Below the pieces are notes generated by a model. It made no database searches. It worked only from the letters and a program-made list of their open reading frames with translations, and was not told the origin of the DNA. Position numbers and translations under genes: made by a program. A DNA stretch of 42,006 nucleotides from an uncultured Geobacteraceae bacterium (lineage in GTDB: Bacteria > Desulfobacterota > Desulfuromonadia > Geobacterales > CAIOGM01), in NCBI GenBank assembly GCA_903902345.1, contig CAIUUR010000102.1, forward strand, positions 1-42,006. Reading direction: 5' to 3'. Positions 9,089-19,955 of this stretch are shown here, piece by piece (position 1 is the first letter of the stretch; the number at the start of each line of letters is the position of its first letter).

Positions 9089-9150
9089 CGGTTCAAGGTT
9101 CCAAGTTCCAGGTTTGAGAACCTAAAACCTTGAACCTTGAGCCTTGAACC
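9089..9150. repeat. period-7 repeats forming a long imperfect inverted repeat between convergent genes
   Basis: Left arm GGTTCAAGGTTCCAAGTTCCAGGTTT, right arm AAACCTTGAACCTTGAGCCTTGAACC; 22/26 arm positions complementary. Confidence 0.85.
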
Positions 9151-9154
9151 TGTT

Positions 9155-10144
9155 TCATCCCCTGACCAGCCGCATCATCGCCTCGGGATAGCGGGCCCCG
9201 GCGGCGGCGCCCACGGGAAAGACCGCCTCGATGGCGTCCACCTCTTGGGTCGTCAACTCCACCTCAAGAGCTCCCAGATTTTCCTCCAGATACTCCCGCC
9301 GCTTGGTACCGGGAATCGTGACGATCTCCTTCCCGCGGGCCAGAACCCAGGAGAGGGCCAGTTGCGCCGGAGTACACCCCTTCAGATCAGCCATCTCCCT
9401 CACGTTTTGTACTATATCCAGGTTTTTACTGAAATTATCTCCCTGGAAACGGGGGGAGTTGCGCCGGTAGTCATCGGGGGAGAGATCCTCAAACCGGCGA
9501 AATCGCCCGGTGAGGAATCCCCGCCCCAGCGGGCTGTAGGCAACGAAGCCGATCCCCAGTTCCCGACAGAGCGCCAGCACCTCGTCCTCGGGATCGCGGG
9601 TCCAGAGGGAGTATTCGCTCTGGAGCGCCGTAATAGGGTGGACGCCATGGGCGCGCCGGAGGGTAATCGGTCCCGCCTCGGAAAGCCCCAGCCAGCGAAC
9701 CTTCCCTTCCCGCACCAGTTCCGCCATGGCGCCGACAGTTTCCTCGATGGGAACCTCCGGATCGACCCGGTGCTGATAGTAGATGTCGATGGTCTGAACC
9801 CCCAGTCGCCGCAGACTTCCATGGCAAGCTGCTCGCAGGTATTCGGGGCGACCGTTGACCCCCCGCACGATCCGACTGTAGCAGTCCCGCACCGTGCCGA
9901 ATTTGGTCCCTAAAATCACTTCATGACGCCGCCCCTTGATGGCCCGCCCGATAAGCTCCTCATTGACGAAGGGACCATACATATCGGCGGTATCAAGGAA
10001 GTTGACGCCCAGATCCAGCGCCCGATGGATGGTTGCCAGCGATTCCTGCTCGTTGCGAGCACCATAGAATTCCGACATCCCCATACATCCGAGCCCCAGA
10101 GCCGAAACCTCCGGGCCGTGACTCCCCAACCTGCGCCGTTTCAC
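9155..10144 (-). CDS. aldo/keto reductase
   Basis: [67 protein letters not shown]; likely GTG start at 10144 preceded by GGAGAG. Confidence 0.93.
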   Translation of the reverse strand: MKRRRLGSHGPEVSALGLGCMGMSEFYGARNEQESLATIHRALDLGVNFLDTADMYGPFVNEELIGRAIKGRRHEVILGTKFGTVRDCYSRIVRGVNGRPEYLRAACHGSLRRLGVQTIDIYYQHRVDPEVPIEETVGAMAELVREGKVRWLGLSEAGPITLRRAHGVHPITALQSEYSLWTRDPEDEVLALCRELGIGFVAYSPLGRGFLTGRFRRFEDLSPDDYRRNSPRFQGDNFSKNLDIVQNVREMADLKGCTPAQLALSWVLARGKEIVTIPGTKRREYLEENLGALEVELTTQEVDAIEAVFPVGAAAGARYPEAMMRLVRG

Positions 10145-10261
10145 CTGACTCTCCTTTCGTCCGTTCCCCAAACCAACTCTCTTTACCCCTCAGCAACTCC
10201 CCCTCGTGCTTAGTATACACCGTTTCGGGGACAGTATCAAACGCCCGAGTGGCAGAGGGCA

Positions 10262-10564
10262 TAAGGTGATTCGCGATAAAGAACATACCAGCAACCGGTC
10301 GAATCTATTTGGCCTTCTTGGGAGCACGGACATCCTGTCCGTATTCAAGCGGCGGTAGCGCTTGAAAAGCCTTTGATGACATGACAATGATTCAAAGATG
10401 AAACCGCTCAAAACGCGGGCAGGATGCCCGCTCTCCCAGGAAAAGCTGATCGACGGATTTTCCTGGGGATATTTTTTGTGGCGAATCACCTTACTTCGAC
10501 TTCGCTCAGCACAAGTCGTTCAGGATGACAACCGGTTGGTTTGTTTATTGTCGCGGAGCACCTA
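10262..10564. repeat. nested inverted-repeat (MITE/REP-like) element
   Basis: Outer arm 10262-10298 is related in inverted orientation to 10530-10564, and its first 13 nt (TAAGGTGATTCGC) are a perfect inverted repeat with 10481-10493; inner arms 10317-10341 and 10416-10440 are 20/25 complementary. Confidence 0.8.
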
Positions 10565-10774
10565 ACACCTACATTTGTCAAAGTAATAAGCGACTAAAAT
10601 AGCGGAGCAGGTTTCCCTCGCATTTCATTCCGATGCCTCCCTTCTACACCGTACGTTGATGCCTTCGTAAATTCCACGAAAACTGCCTGTTCCGTCATTT
10701 CGACCAATGGGAAAAATACAAAGATTCCAGGCGAGGATATCGTCACCTGAATAGTTACGTAATTGTTTTACTAG

Positions 10775-10803
10775 TTGACAAAATCTGTCACGCACCGTAA
10801 AAA
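10775..10803 (+). promoter_or_regulatory. candidate sigma70 promoter for cydAB
   Basis: TTGACA (10775-10780) - 17 nt - TAAAAA (10798-10803), about 60 nt upstream of cydA. Confidence 0.65.
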
Positions 10804-10864
10804 AGGCTGAAACAATCGTTTTAGACAGCCGAATACGCTGACCACTACCTGGGAGGAAAAACAG

Positions 10865-12214
10865 ATGGATGTCCTGACCCTGAGCAGGCTGCAGTTTGCG
10901 ATCACGAGTATGTTCCACTTCATCTTCGTGCCGCTGACCCTTGGCCTCTCCATTCTGACCGCGTTCATGGAAACGCGTTACGTCATCACCGGTGACACGA
11001 CCTACCTCAAGATGACCAAGTTCTGGGGAAAACTCTTCCTCATCAACTTCGCCCTTGGCGTCGTCACCGGCATAACCATGGAGTTCCAGTTCGGGATGAA
11101 CTGGGCCGAATATTCCCGCTACGTGGGAGATATCTTCGGCGCCCCCCTGGCCATTGAGGCGACGGTAGCTTTTTTTCTGGAGTCGGTCTTCATCGGACTC
11201 TGGATCTTTGGCTGGAACAAGGTCTCCAAGAAGGTCCATGCCGTTTCCATCTGGCTGGTAGCCCTGGCCACCAATCTCTCCGCCCTCTGGATTCTCCTGG
11301 CCAACGGCTGGATGCAGCACCCCGTGGGGTATGTTCTCCGCAATAATCGAGCCGAGATGGTTGATTTCATGGCGTTGATCACCAACCCCGACGGACTCCT
11401 GAAGTTCGCCCACCAGTTGACCTCCGGCTATACCGTGGCGTCATTCTTCGTCATGGGGGTATCGGCCTGGCATCTGCTGCGCAAAAACGAGACCGATTTC
11501 TTCATCCGCTCCTTCCGGATAGCGGCCACCTTCGGTCTGGTCTCCACGATTGCCGTGGGGATCTTCGGTGATATGTCCGCGGTGGAGGTGGCCAAGGTGC
11601 AACCCACCAAGTTTGCCGCCATGGAATCGGTCTGGGAAAGCAAACATGGAGTGGGGATGAACCTCCTCCTCCTCCCCGATCCCCCCAACGAATGCAACAG
11701 TGTGGAGGGGGTCTGCGTCCCCAACGCGGTGAGCATTCTCGCCTTCCATGACCCCAACGCGCTGATCAAGGGGCTGAAGGAGTTTCCGCCGGAACTCCGG
11801 CCACCGGTCCTCCCCACCTTCATCAGTTTCCGGCTCATGGCCGGTCTGGGAACCTACTTCATCCTGGCGTCTCTGGCCGCGGTCATCCTCTCCCGGTGGG
11901 GGAAGATCGAGAACCAAAAACTTCTTCTCACCCTCCTCCTCTACTCCCTGCCACTCCCCTACCTGGCCAACTTTCTCGGCTGGGTCGTGGCCGAAGTGGG
12001 GAGACAACCATGGATCGTCTACGGCGTGCTTAAGACCTCCGATGCGGTATCCAAGTCCATCAGCCTTTCCCAGGTCATCGGCTCACTGGTGGGGTTCACC
12101 CTGCTCTACGGCTTCCTGGGGGTGGTCGATATCTACCTGCTGGCGAAATTTGCCCGCAAGGGACCGGATAACGATCTGACAACCATGCTCAAACCACGCG
12201 GACAGGAGGCTTAA
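10865..12214 (+). CDS. cydA: cytochrome bd-type quinol oxidase subunit I
   Basis: LSRLQFAITSMFHFIFVPLTLGLSILTAFMET; GITMEFQFGMNWAEYSRYVGDIFGAPLAIE; adjacent to cydB. Confidence 0.96.
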   Translation: MDVLTLSRLQFAITSMFHFIFVPLTLGLSILTAFMETRYVITGDTTYLKMTKFWGKLFLINFALGVVTGITMEFQFGMNWAEYSRYVGDIFGAPLAIEATVAFFLESVFIGLWIFGWNKVSKKVHAVSIWLVALATNLSALWILLANGWMQHPVGYVLRNNRAEMVDFMALITNPDGLLKFAHQLTSGYTVASFFVMGVSAWHLLRKNETDFFIRSFRIAATFGLVSTIAVGIFGDMSAVEVAKVQPTKFAAMESVWESKHGVGMNLLLLPDPPNECNSVEGVCVPNAVSILAFHDPNALIKGLKEFPPELRPPVLPTFISFRLMAGLGTYFILASLAAVILSRWGKIENQKLLLTLLLYSLPLPYLANFLGWVVAEVGRQPWIVYGVLKTSDAVSKSISLSQVIGSLVGFTLLYGFLGVVDIYLLAKFARKGPDNDLTTMLKPRGQEA

Positions 12215-12215
12215 G

Positions 12216-13244
12216 ATGGGACTTCAGATAACTTGGTTTATTCTTTGGGGAGTTCTCTGGGCGGTTTATTTCATGCTGGACGGCTTCGTCATGGGGGCCG
12301 GCATCCTGCATAACCTCATCGGCAAAAGCGACGGTGACAAACGGGTCATGATCAACACCATCGGTCCGATCTGGGAGGGTAACGAGGTCTGGCTGGTTAC
12401 CGCCGGCGGCGTCACCTTCGCGGCCTTTCCCACCACCTACGCCCTGATGTTCAGCTACCTGTACAGTGCGCTTTTCCTCCTCCTCTGCGCCCTCATCGTG
12501 CGAGGGGTCTCCTACGAATTCCGGAGCAAGGAAGAGAGTACTACCTGGAGAAAAGGGTGGGACACCGCCATCATGCTGGGGAATTTCCTCCCCGCCCTCC
12601 TGTTCGGCGTCGCCTTCGGCAACATCTTTGAAGGTCTTCCCATGGATGCCGCCGGATACCACGGCTCGCTCCTCTCCCTGCTCAACCCCTACGGCCTCCT
12701 CACCGGGCTCCTTTTCGTTGCCCTCTTCGTGGTCCATGGCGCCCTCTACCTGACGGTGAAGAGCACCGGCGACTTAAGCAAACGCTCCCAGGCAACCGCG
12801 GACAAGTTATGGCCGGGACTTCTCCTGGTGGCGGTGGCCTTCCTCGTCTACACGAATTTCGCCACCAAGCTGTATGACAACTACCTGGCGCACCCCCTGC
12901 TGATGATCGTACCGGCACTGGCCGTCGTCTCCCTCCTGGCCATCAGGATACTCTCCGCCAAGGGGAATCCCCTGGCGGCCTTTACCGCCTCCAGCCTGAC
13001 CATCCTCTTGGTGGTGGGAACCGCGATAACCGGACTCTTTCCCAATCTGATCCCGTCCAGCATCGATCCGTCCTCCAGCCTGACTCTCTACAACTCATCA
13101 TCCAGCCCCTATACGTTGCAGATCATGCTCCTGGTCGTCGCCGTCTTCATCCCCATCATCATCGGCTACAAGATCTGGGTCTATCGCATCTTCCGGGCTC
13201 CCGTCAGAGAGGAAGAGGTCCTGGCGGACAAACAGGCATACTGA
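12216..13244 (+). CDS. cydB: cytochrome bd-type quinol oxidase subunit II
   Basis: WFILWGVLWAVYFMLDGFVMGAGIL; INTIGPIWEGNEVWLVTAGGVTFAAFPTTYA. Confidence 0.96.
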   Translation: MGLQITWFILWGVLWAVYFMLDGFVMGAGILHNLIGKSDGDKRVMINTIGPIWEGNEVWLVTAGGVTFAAFPTTYALMFSYLYSALFLLLCALIVRGVSYEFRSKEESTTWRKGWDTAIMLGNFLPALLFGVAFGNIFEGLPMDAAGYHGSLLSLLNPYGLLTGLLFVALFVVHGALYLTVKSTGDLSKRSQATADKLWPGLLLVAVAFLVYTNFATKLYDNYLAHPLLMIVPALAVVSLLAIRILSAKGNPLAAFTASSLTILLVVGTAITGLFPNLIPSSIDPSSSLTLYNSSSSPYTLQIMLLVVAVFIPIIIGYKIWVYRIFRAPVREEEVLADKQAY

Positions 13245-13283
13245 GCAAAAAGCCCATAAGATCATTCCATACGGATTCATCGT

Positions 13284-13313
13284 AAAAAGCCCCGGTATCC
13301 TCCGGGGCTTTTT
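13284..13313 (+). terminator. rho-independent terminator after cydAB
   Basis: AAAAAGCCCCGG TATCCT CCGGGGCTTTTT, perfect 12-bp stem with A/T-rich flanks. Confidence 0.93.
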
Positions 13314-13443
13314 CTCGGTTTACAGCTTTTGCCGCAAGCTCACCGTTTCATCATAACCGCTGCGACTCGTTCCCCCTTGTCCCCCACTGACCTTCACGCC
13401 CTCCCTCAAGAAGAGTCTTTCGATCCTCCCTACATTCCATTCC

Positions 13444-13472
13444 TTGTACGTTGTGCGAAAATGACCTATATT
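13444..13472 (+). promoter_or_regulatory. candidate promoter for the chemotaxis transducer
   Basis: TTGTAC - 17 nt - TATATT, about 35 nt upstream of the ATG at 13508. Confidence 0.45.
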
Positions 13473-13507
13473 GCGGGTAAACCATTTTATTACCCAAGGA
13501 AGCAACC

Positions 13508-15172
13508 ATGCTGCGTCACCATCTGATATCAGCGGCAATTATTTCGCTAGGGCAATCCCTGGCGCTGCTGCTTTTCGGAGGGGTAACTACCGTCACTATT
13601 CCGGTAACCCTCTTCCTGGTTGTGGTTACATTCGGCATCATGTGTCGTCTGATCCCACCCCCTTCACAGAATGAGGAAATCGTACTGATTTGCGCCCGAA
13701 TAAACTCCATTGCCACGGGCAAGGAGCACCTGAACGTGAAACTGACGAGCTCCGACCCGACAGTTGGCAAATTACCCACTGTCTTGTCTGATTTTCTCGC
13801 CATGTTCAGAAATATCGTCGTCACGGTACGAGAAAAGAGTGCCCAAATCGCCATTTGCGCCGCAAAAATGAACCTCCTCGTCCATGTTACCAATACCAGC
13901 TCCCGCAAGCAGGGAGAGTTGTCAGAAGGTATTTTTAAAATATCTCACGACGCGACCAACTCCGCCGACCAGATTTCGGTAAACGCCCAATCCGCTTCCG
14001 ACACAACGGCAAACAATCTTCATATTGCCCAGAAATCCCTGGACAAAATGAGAGATATTACCCTGGTGGTCAATGCAATCAGTGGAAGACTGGGAAATTT
14101 TCAAAATACGGTGGAAAAGCTGCACACCAGTTCACAAAAAATCAACCGGATTGTATCGCTGATCAACGGTATTTCCGATCAGACCAATCTGCTGGCGCTC
14201 AACGCCACCATCGAAGCGTCCAAGGCCGGAAACGTCGGCAAGGGGTTTGCCGTGGTCGCCGATGAGGTCAAGAGTCTCTCCCGACGGGTAAAAGAGGCAA
14301 CGACCGATATCAGTGAGAATACCGAGGAGATAATCTCTTTGATAAAAGTAACGCTGCTGGAAACCAAGACCATCGGGAGTGATGTTGAAAACTCAAAAAA
14401 CATGGTGATCTCATCGGCCAACGATTTTGAGCGAATGGTGTCCGACTTCACCCAAATGGCGTCACAACTCTCCGAAATAACACAATCCATCCACTCCCTG
14501 CAGGGGAGCAACCACAGCATACACAGTATGGCCACTGAAATCCGTGAAACCAACCAGAAGCTGACGCAACAGGTGGAGGAGTCGGAACATTACGCCATTG
14601 AACTACGGGAATCGACTGAATTTACTCAGGGAGTTCTTGCCCGCTTGCGCACCGGAGGGACACTGTTTGACGATATTCTGGAGAAAGTCACAAAATTTCG
14701 CGATGACGTTTCGCTGCTCCTCTCCCGACGACTGGAACAAAATGCACCTATTTTTGACCGGAATTACCGTGAGATACCCGGTTCGAATCCCCGGCGGTAC
14801 ACCACCGGTTACGATGGTATCTGCGAAAAAGAGCTGCAAAAACTCTATGATGAATTCTCCCATTCCGAAAAGCACTTCAGATACGGACTCTGTGTTGACA
14901 TCAACGGTTATGCGCCCACTCACTGCAGCGAGTTTTCCAAGCCACCCACCGGAAACCCTGCCATCGACATCATAGCCTGTCGCCACAAACGTATTTTCAA
15001 TGACTCCGTGGGGCTCAAGGTCGCCAGAAACAACGAACCAAGCCTGTTGCAGACCTATATGCGGGACACGGGAGAGGTATTGAACGATCTGTCAATGCCG
15101 ATTTTTATCGGGGGGAAACACTGGGGCGCCGTACGCGTGGGATTCACCACTGACCTCATAATTGGAAATTAA
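13508..15172 (+). CDS. methyl-accepting chemotaxis-type signal transducer with C-terminal sensory domain
   Basis: Signalling hairpin [55 protein letters not shown]-terminal TM hairpin; about 140-aa C-terminal extension. Confidence 0.92.
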   Translation: MLRHHLISAAIISLGQSLALLLFGGVTTVTIPVTLFLVVVTFGIMCRLIPPPSQNEEIVLICARINSIATGKEHLNVKLTSSDPTVGKLPTVLSDFLAMFRNIVVTVREKSAQIAICAAKMNLLVHVTNTSSRKQGELSEGIFKISHDATNSADQISVNAQSASDTTANNLHIAQKSLDKMRDITLVVNAISGRLGNFQNTVEKLHTSSQKINRIVSLINGISDQTNLLALNATIEASKAGNVGKGFAVVADEVKSLSRRVKEATTDISENTEEIISLIKVTLLETKTIGSDVENSKNMVISSANDFERMVSDFTQMASQLSEITQSIHSLQGSNHSIHSMATEIRETNQKLTQQVEESEHYAIELRESTEFTQGVLARLRTGGTLFDDILEKVTKFRDDVSLLLSRRLEQNAPIFDRNYREIPGSNPRRYTTGYDGICEKELQKLYDEFSHSEKHFRYGLCVDINGYAPTHCSEFSKPPTGNPAIDIIACRHKRIFNDSVGLKVARNNEPSLLQTYMRDTGEVLNDLSMPIFIGGKHWGAVRVGFTTDLIIGN

Positions 15173-15290
15173 GTTCTGTTGGCGCCCTGCCTCGCCTTTT
15201 TTTCATATTCATATCAGCATTGTCCGGTTAGGTTCTTGCTTGTGGACTATAAGTCCCCCCGCCCCCCTCCTTCAAACTCATCCAAACACT

Positions 15291-15312
15291 CCTCTCCCCT
15301 CAGGGGGAGAGG
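15291..15312. repeat. palindromic intergenic repeat (hairpin)
   Basis: CCTCTCCCC TCAG GGGGAGAGG, perfect 9-bp arms, followed by GCCGGGGTGAGG. Confidence 0.75.
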
Positions 15313-15441
15313 GCCGGGGTGAGGTGTGGTTTTAAGTGGGCGAGAGGTGGTGGGAGCGGTAGAAACGAAGAACAGTTGTTTTTCCCTGGAACATGGGATA
15401 GCATGATGTATGAGCAATAAACCACTGTCACCCCTGAACAG

Positions 15442-15774
15442 ATGACTACTACCTATTCATCAAGAAAGCATCTGCCCGTAATAGTCTTCTTCATTGCCGC
15501 ATTCTGCCTGTTTTTCAACGGAATGCGACTGCCGGATATCTCGCGTCCTCATCGGCCCAGGCCGAGTCAGCGAGCCGTCTTGGAAAGCAGGAATGAAACA
15601 CCCCAACAGCTTGAAAACCAATCCGGTGACTCCTGGGCGCTGCCACCGATACAACCCGAGTTCCGGGAACCGGATCGATCAAACCCGACGAAAGATTTCT
15701 TCGCGAGCCATTTTCCGGAGCACCCTCCCCTCTTCCCCAACTCTTCCCGCGCTCCTCCACGTCTCCTTTCCTGA
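15442..15774 (+). CDS. possible small membrane-anchored/secreted protein
   Basis: Hydrophobic N-terminus LPVIVFFIAAFCLFFNG, then Pro-rich tail; no recognisable family and no strong RBS. Confidence 0.35.
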   Translation: MTTTYSSRKHLPVIVFFIAAFCLFFNGMRLPDISRPHRPRPSQRAVLESRNETPQQLENQSGDSWALPPIQPEFREPDRSNPTKDFFASHFPEHPPLFPNSSRAPPRLLS

Positions 15775-15883
15775 AGCCATGACCGTTGTTGAATTGCCCC
15801 ATCCCTCCGAGGCTCAAATCCTATCTATGTCACGAAAAGGGGAGAACGGTTCCAATGCTTTACTTACCAAAGGAGAAAAGATC

Positions 15884-16441
15884 ATGAAAACTGTTATCAA
15901 ACGGTTACTGCCAATCGTATCGGTATTACTACTCATCGCCGCCGGCTGCGCAAAACAGAACGTCGTCAAGCAGGAAGCGCCGCCTCTTCCCACGGCCCCA
16001 CCACCGGCAGTGACAACCGAGGCGGCAACGCCCACCACACCTCCCACGACACCGGCGCCACTCGCGGGTAACGAAGAGAAAACCTCACCCCAGGCAACCG
16101 CACTGCAGAATCAACTGGAGAAGATTTATTTTGGTTTTGACTCTTCAACCTTGAGCGATAAAGCTCGTCAAACGCTGAGCAAAAATTTTGCCATCCTGAA
16201 ACAACACCCCCGCGGCAAGATTACCGTGGAAGGACACTGCGATGAACGGGGATCCGATGCCTATAACCTTGCTCTCGGCCAACGGAGAGCGCAAGCCGCG
16301 ATCAACTACTTGACCACCATGGGAATCCCTCCGGAGCGGCTGGCTCCCCTCAGCTACGGCAAGGAAAAACCGGCTGATCCCGGCCATGATGAGACCGCTT
16401 GGACCAGGAATCGGCGGGACGAATTCGTCGTTTCCCCTTAA
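15884..16441 (+). CDS. peptidoglycan-associated (Pal/OmpA-type) lipoprotein
   Basis: RBS AGGAGA before ATG 15884; lipobox LIAAGC; OmpA domain IYFGFDSSTLSDKARQTL...VEGHCDERGSDAYNLALGQRRAQAA. Confidence 0.93.
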   Translation: MKTVIKRLLPIVSVLLLIAAGCAKQNVVKQEAPPLPTAPPPAVTTEAATPTTPPTTPAPLAGNEEKTSPQATALQNQLEKIYFGFDSSTLSDKARQTLSKNFAILKQHPRGKITVEGHCDERGSDAYNLALGQRRAQAAINYLTTMGIPPERLAPLSYGKEKPADPGHDETAWTRNRRDEFVVSP

Positions 16442-16451
16442 TGTCACGTTT

Positions 16452-16483
16452 CCTGCATTGGCCACCACGACGGCCAATGCAGG
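16452..16483. repeat. hairpin downstream of the Pal-like gene (terminator-like, no U-tract)
   Basis: CCTGCATTGGCC ACCACGAC GGCCAATGCAGG, perfect 12-bp stem. Confidence 0.75.
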
Positions 16484-16582
16484 TGCAGTCACCAAAACTT
16501 TCAGCTCATTGTTTATCCCGCTAACCTGAGGGTACGAAACAGTGCCCAGATGGACGGACTAACTAACAATTGGGAGTCCCCC

Positions 16583-17620
16583 ATGCGCCCCATGCTCATC
16601 AATAACTCCATCAACATACTCGTCACCGTCCTCACCCTCACCCTCTGCACGTCTGCCGGAGCCACCGAATCCGACTATCACCTGCTGAAACGGCTGCATC
16701 TGGGAGGTGACGGGGGATGGGATTGTCTGACCATAGACGGTCCAACCCGTCGACTCTACCTACCCCGGGGACACCATGTACAGGTGGTCGATCTGACCAC
16801 GGACAAGGTAATCGGCGATATCCCCGACACCCCCGGCGTTCACGGCATCGCCCTGGCCACCGAACTGCACCGGGGGTTCACCAGCAACGGAAAGGGGAAT
16901 ACGGTCACCATCTTCGATCTGAAATCATTGAAAATCACGGGGCAGGTTAAGTGCGGCAGTAACCCGGACGCCATTGTCTACGATCCCTCCACAAAACGGA
17001 TAGTCGTCGGCAATGGACGTAGTCATGATGCCACCGTCATCGACGCCGCCAGTGGGGCCGTTCTCAAGACTATCCCCTTGGGTGGCAAACCGGAGTTCGC
17101 TGTTGCTGACGGTTCCGGAAGAGTTTTCATCAACATCATGGATACCGCCGAGGTCGCCACCATCGACTGTCGTATTCTCGGTGTCACCAAACGATTTTCC
17201 CTGACCCCTTGCGAAGAACCCACCGGCATGGCCCTTGATCCGAAACACCACCGGATCTTCTCCGGCTGCCGCAATCGGCTCATGTCGGTCCTGGATAGTG
17301 TAACCGGCAAGCTGCTGGCAACCATCCCCATTGGAGGCGGAGTTGACGGCGTAGGCTACGACCCGGTCCGAAAACTTGCGTTCAGCGCCAACGGTGACGG
17401 AACTCTGACGGTCATCAGAGAGGCAACCCCGGGGGGCTTCACTCCCATGACCCTGGTAACGCTGCCCGGCGCCCGAACCATGGCCATTGATCCGGTGACT
17501 CATCTACTGTATCTTCCCACGGCACTCTTCGAGGCACTGCCGGAGTCCGGCAAGAGCAGTGAAAAACTGCGCCCGGTGATGGTCAAGGATAGTTTCGAGC
17601 TGTTGGTGGTGGGACAGTGA
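16583..17620 (+). CDS. YVTN-type beta-propeller repeat protein, secreted
   Basis: Signal peptide ILVTVLTLTLCTSAGA; repeated beta-propeller units (LYLPRGHHVQVVDLTTDKVIGDI, IVVGNGRSHDATVIDAASGAVLKTI). Confidence 0.88.
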   Translation: MRPMLINNSINILVTVLTLTLCTSAGATESDYHLLKRLHLGGDGGWDCLTIDGPTRRLYLPRGHHVQVVDLTTDKVIGDIPDTPGVHGIALATELHRGFTSNGKGNTVTIFDLKSLKITGQVKCGSNPDAIVYDPSTKRIVVGNGRSHDATVIDAASGAVLKTIPLGGKPEFAVADGSGRVFINIMDTAEVATIDCRILGVTKRFSLTPCEEPTGMALDPKHHRIFSGCRNRLMSVLDSVTGKLLATIPIGGGVDGVGYDPVRKLAFSANGDGTLTVIREATPGGFTPMTLVTLPGARTMAIDPVTHLLYLPTALFEALPESGKSSEKLRPVMVKDSFELLVVGQ

Positions 17621-18066
17621 ATAGCGGATTACGTATTGTTGCGCTCTTTGAGGGGGCAAAGGGGATACTGGTCCTGCTGTCCGGCTTCGGCCTGCTGTCC
17701 CTCATCCATAAGGATCTCCACCTGGCCGCATCACAGCTGCTGAGGCATCTGAATCTTAATCCGGCCAGTCACTACCCGGTCATTTTTCTGGACGCGGCAA
17801 ACCGCGTGACCGATGTCCAGCTTTGGTTCATGGCGGCCGCAGCCCTGCTGTATGCCGCCGTCCGGATCATCGAGGCATTTGGTCTCTGGACGCAGCGTCC
17901 ATGGGCCGAATGGTTCGGTCTCCTCACGGGGGGAATGTATATACCGGTGGAACTGTACGAAGTACTGCGGGGGGCGTCCTGGCCCAAGGTCACGGTTCTG
18001 GTCGTGAACTCCGCCATCGTCCTCTACCTTCTGGTTGTAATTCTCAAATCCAAAAAAAGCTGGTAA
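17617..18066 (+). CDS. DUF2127 family membrane protein
   Basis: LRIVALFEGAKGILVLLSGFGLLSLIHKDLH...VRIIEAFGLWTQRPWAEWFGLLTGGMYIPVELYEV; GTG start overlaps the upstream stop. Confidence 0.85.
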   Translation: MNSGLRIVALFEGAKGILVLLSGFGLLSLIHKDLHLAASQLLRHLNLNPASHYPVIFLDAANRVTDVQLWFMAAAALLYAAVRIIEAFGLWTQRPWAEWFGLLTGGMYIPVELYEVLRGASWPKVTVLVVNSAIVLYLLVVILKSKKSW

Positions 18067-18088
18067 GTTGGAGTTCAGCTTATCATAA

Positions 18089-18124
18089 CAAAAGAGCGGC
18101 GGGATGTCTCCCGTCGCTCTTTTG
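18089..18124. terminator. bidirectional rho-independent terminator between convergent DUF2127 and glnA genes
   Basis: CAAAAGAGCGGCGGGA TGTC TCCCGTCGCTCTTTTG; 16-bp stem with one G-T pair. Confidence 0.92.
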
Positions 18125-18147
18125 TTTCGGTATATCCGTCTCGACGA

Positions 18148-19560
18148 TTAGATGTCGAAGTAAAGTGCGAATTCCAGGGGAACCGGACGCATCCGGACCG
18201 GGTTAACTTCGGCTTCGATCTTGTAGTCGATCCACTTCTCGATGACGTCGGGGGTAAAGACATCACCCTTGAGGAGGAACTCGTGGTCATCCTTCAGAGC
18301 CTGAAGCGCCTCTTCCAGGGTTCCCGGAGCGGACGGGATGTCCTTGAGTTCTTCCGGTGAAAGACCGTAGATATCCTTGTCCAGCGGCTGCCCCGGATCG
18401 ATCTTGTTCTCGATTCCGTCCAGACCGGCCATGAGCATGGCGGCAAAGGCCAGGTAGCCGTTGCAGGAAGGATCGGGAGTACGATACTCGACCCGCTTGG
18501 CCTTGGGGTTGGAGGACATCATGGGGATACGAAGCGCCGCGGAACGATTCCGGCTGGAGTAAGCCATGTTCACCGGGGCCTCGAAACCGGGCACCAGACG
18601 CTTGTAGCTGTTGGTGGTGGGGTTGGTGATGGCGCAGAGAGCCTTGGCGTGCTTGATGATCCCGCCGATGTACCAGAGGGCCATCTTGGAGAGCCCGCCG
18701 TAGCCGTCGCCGGCGAAGAGGTTCACGCCGTCTTTCCAGATGGACTGATGGCAGTGCATCCCGGAGCCGTTGTCGCCGTAAAGCGGTTTCGGCATGAAGG
18801 TAACGGTCTTGCCGTTGCGGTTAGCCACGTTCTTGATGACGTATTTGAACCACTGCAGCTGATCCGCCATGTCCACCAGTGACGAGAAGCGCATATCGAT
18901 CTCGGCCTGGCCGCCGGTGGCGACTTCGTGGTGCTGACACTCCACGCGGATGCCGACCTTCTGCAGTTCCATAACCATCTCGTTGCGCAGGTCGTTCTGG
19001 GAATCCACGGGCGAGCAGGGGAAATAACCTTCCTTGTGGCGCGGCTTGTGACCCAGGTTGGGGAACTCTTCGCGGCCGGTGTTCCAGGCCCCTTCGGAGG
19101 AATCAACCATGTAAAACGCCTGATTGGCGGAAGAATCGTAGCGCACTTCGTCAAAAATGAAGAATTCCGCTTCCGGTCCGAAGAATGCGGTATCGCCGAT
19201 GCCCGTTGACTTGAGGTACGCCTCTGCTTTGCGGGCAATGTTGCGCGGATCGCGGCTGTAGTCTTCCTTGGTGATCGGATCGAAGATGTTGCAGATCAGG
19301 GAGAGGGTCGGGACGACGATGAACGGATCAATCTTGGCGGATGAAGGATCCGGCAGCAGGATCATGTCGGAGGCATGGATCGGCTGCCATCCGCGGATGG
19401 AGGAACCGTCAAAACCCTGCCCTTCCTCGAAAGTATCTTCGCCGAACTCGGTGATGGGCACCGAGACATGCTGCCATGTACCGATAAAGTCCATGAACTT
19501 GTAATCAACCATCAGCGCGCCATTTTCTTTAGCAAACTCAACTACCTGTTGTGGGGTCAT
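18148..19560 (-). CDS. glnA: glutamine synthetase type I
   Basis: [35 protein letters not shown]...[11 protein letters not shown]...[13 protein letters not shown]...[27 protein letters not shown]. Confidence 0.98.
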   Translation of the reverse strand: MTPQQVVEFAKENGALMVDYKFMDFIGTWQHVSVPITEFGEDTFEEGQGFDGSSIRGWQPIHASDMILLPDPSSAKIDPFIVVPTLSLICNIFDPITKEDYSRDPRNIARKAEAYLKSTGIGDTAFFGPEAEFFIFDEVRYDSSANQAFYMVDSSEGAWNTGREEFPNLGHKPRHKEGYFPCSPVDSQNDLRNEMVMELQKVGIRVECQHHEVATGGQAEIDMRFSSLVDMADQLQWFKYVIKNVANRNGKTVTFMPKPLYGDNGSGMHCHQSIWKDGVNLFAGDGYGGLSKMALWYIGGIIKHAKALCAITNPTTNSYKRLVPGFEAPVNMAYSSRNRSAALRIPMMSSNPKAKRVEYRTPDPSCNGYLAFAAMLMAGLDGIENKIDPGQPLDKDIYGLSPEELKDIPSAPGTLEEALQALKDDHEFLLKGDVFTPDVIEKWIDYKIEAEVNPVRMRPVPLEFALYFDI

Positions 19561-19610
19561 CGTTACTCTCTCCTTTGCCTGTGATGTATGGTTGCCCAGC
19601 AGTACTCTTG

Positions 19611-19955
<345 letters not shown>

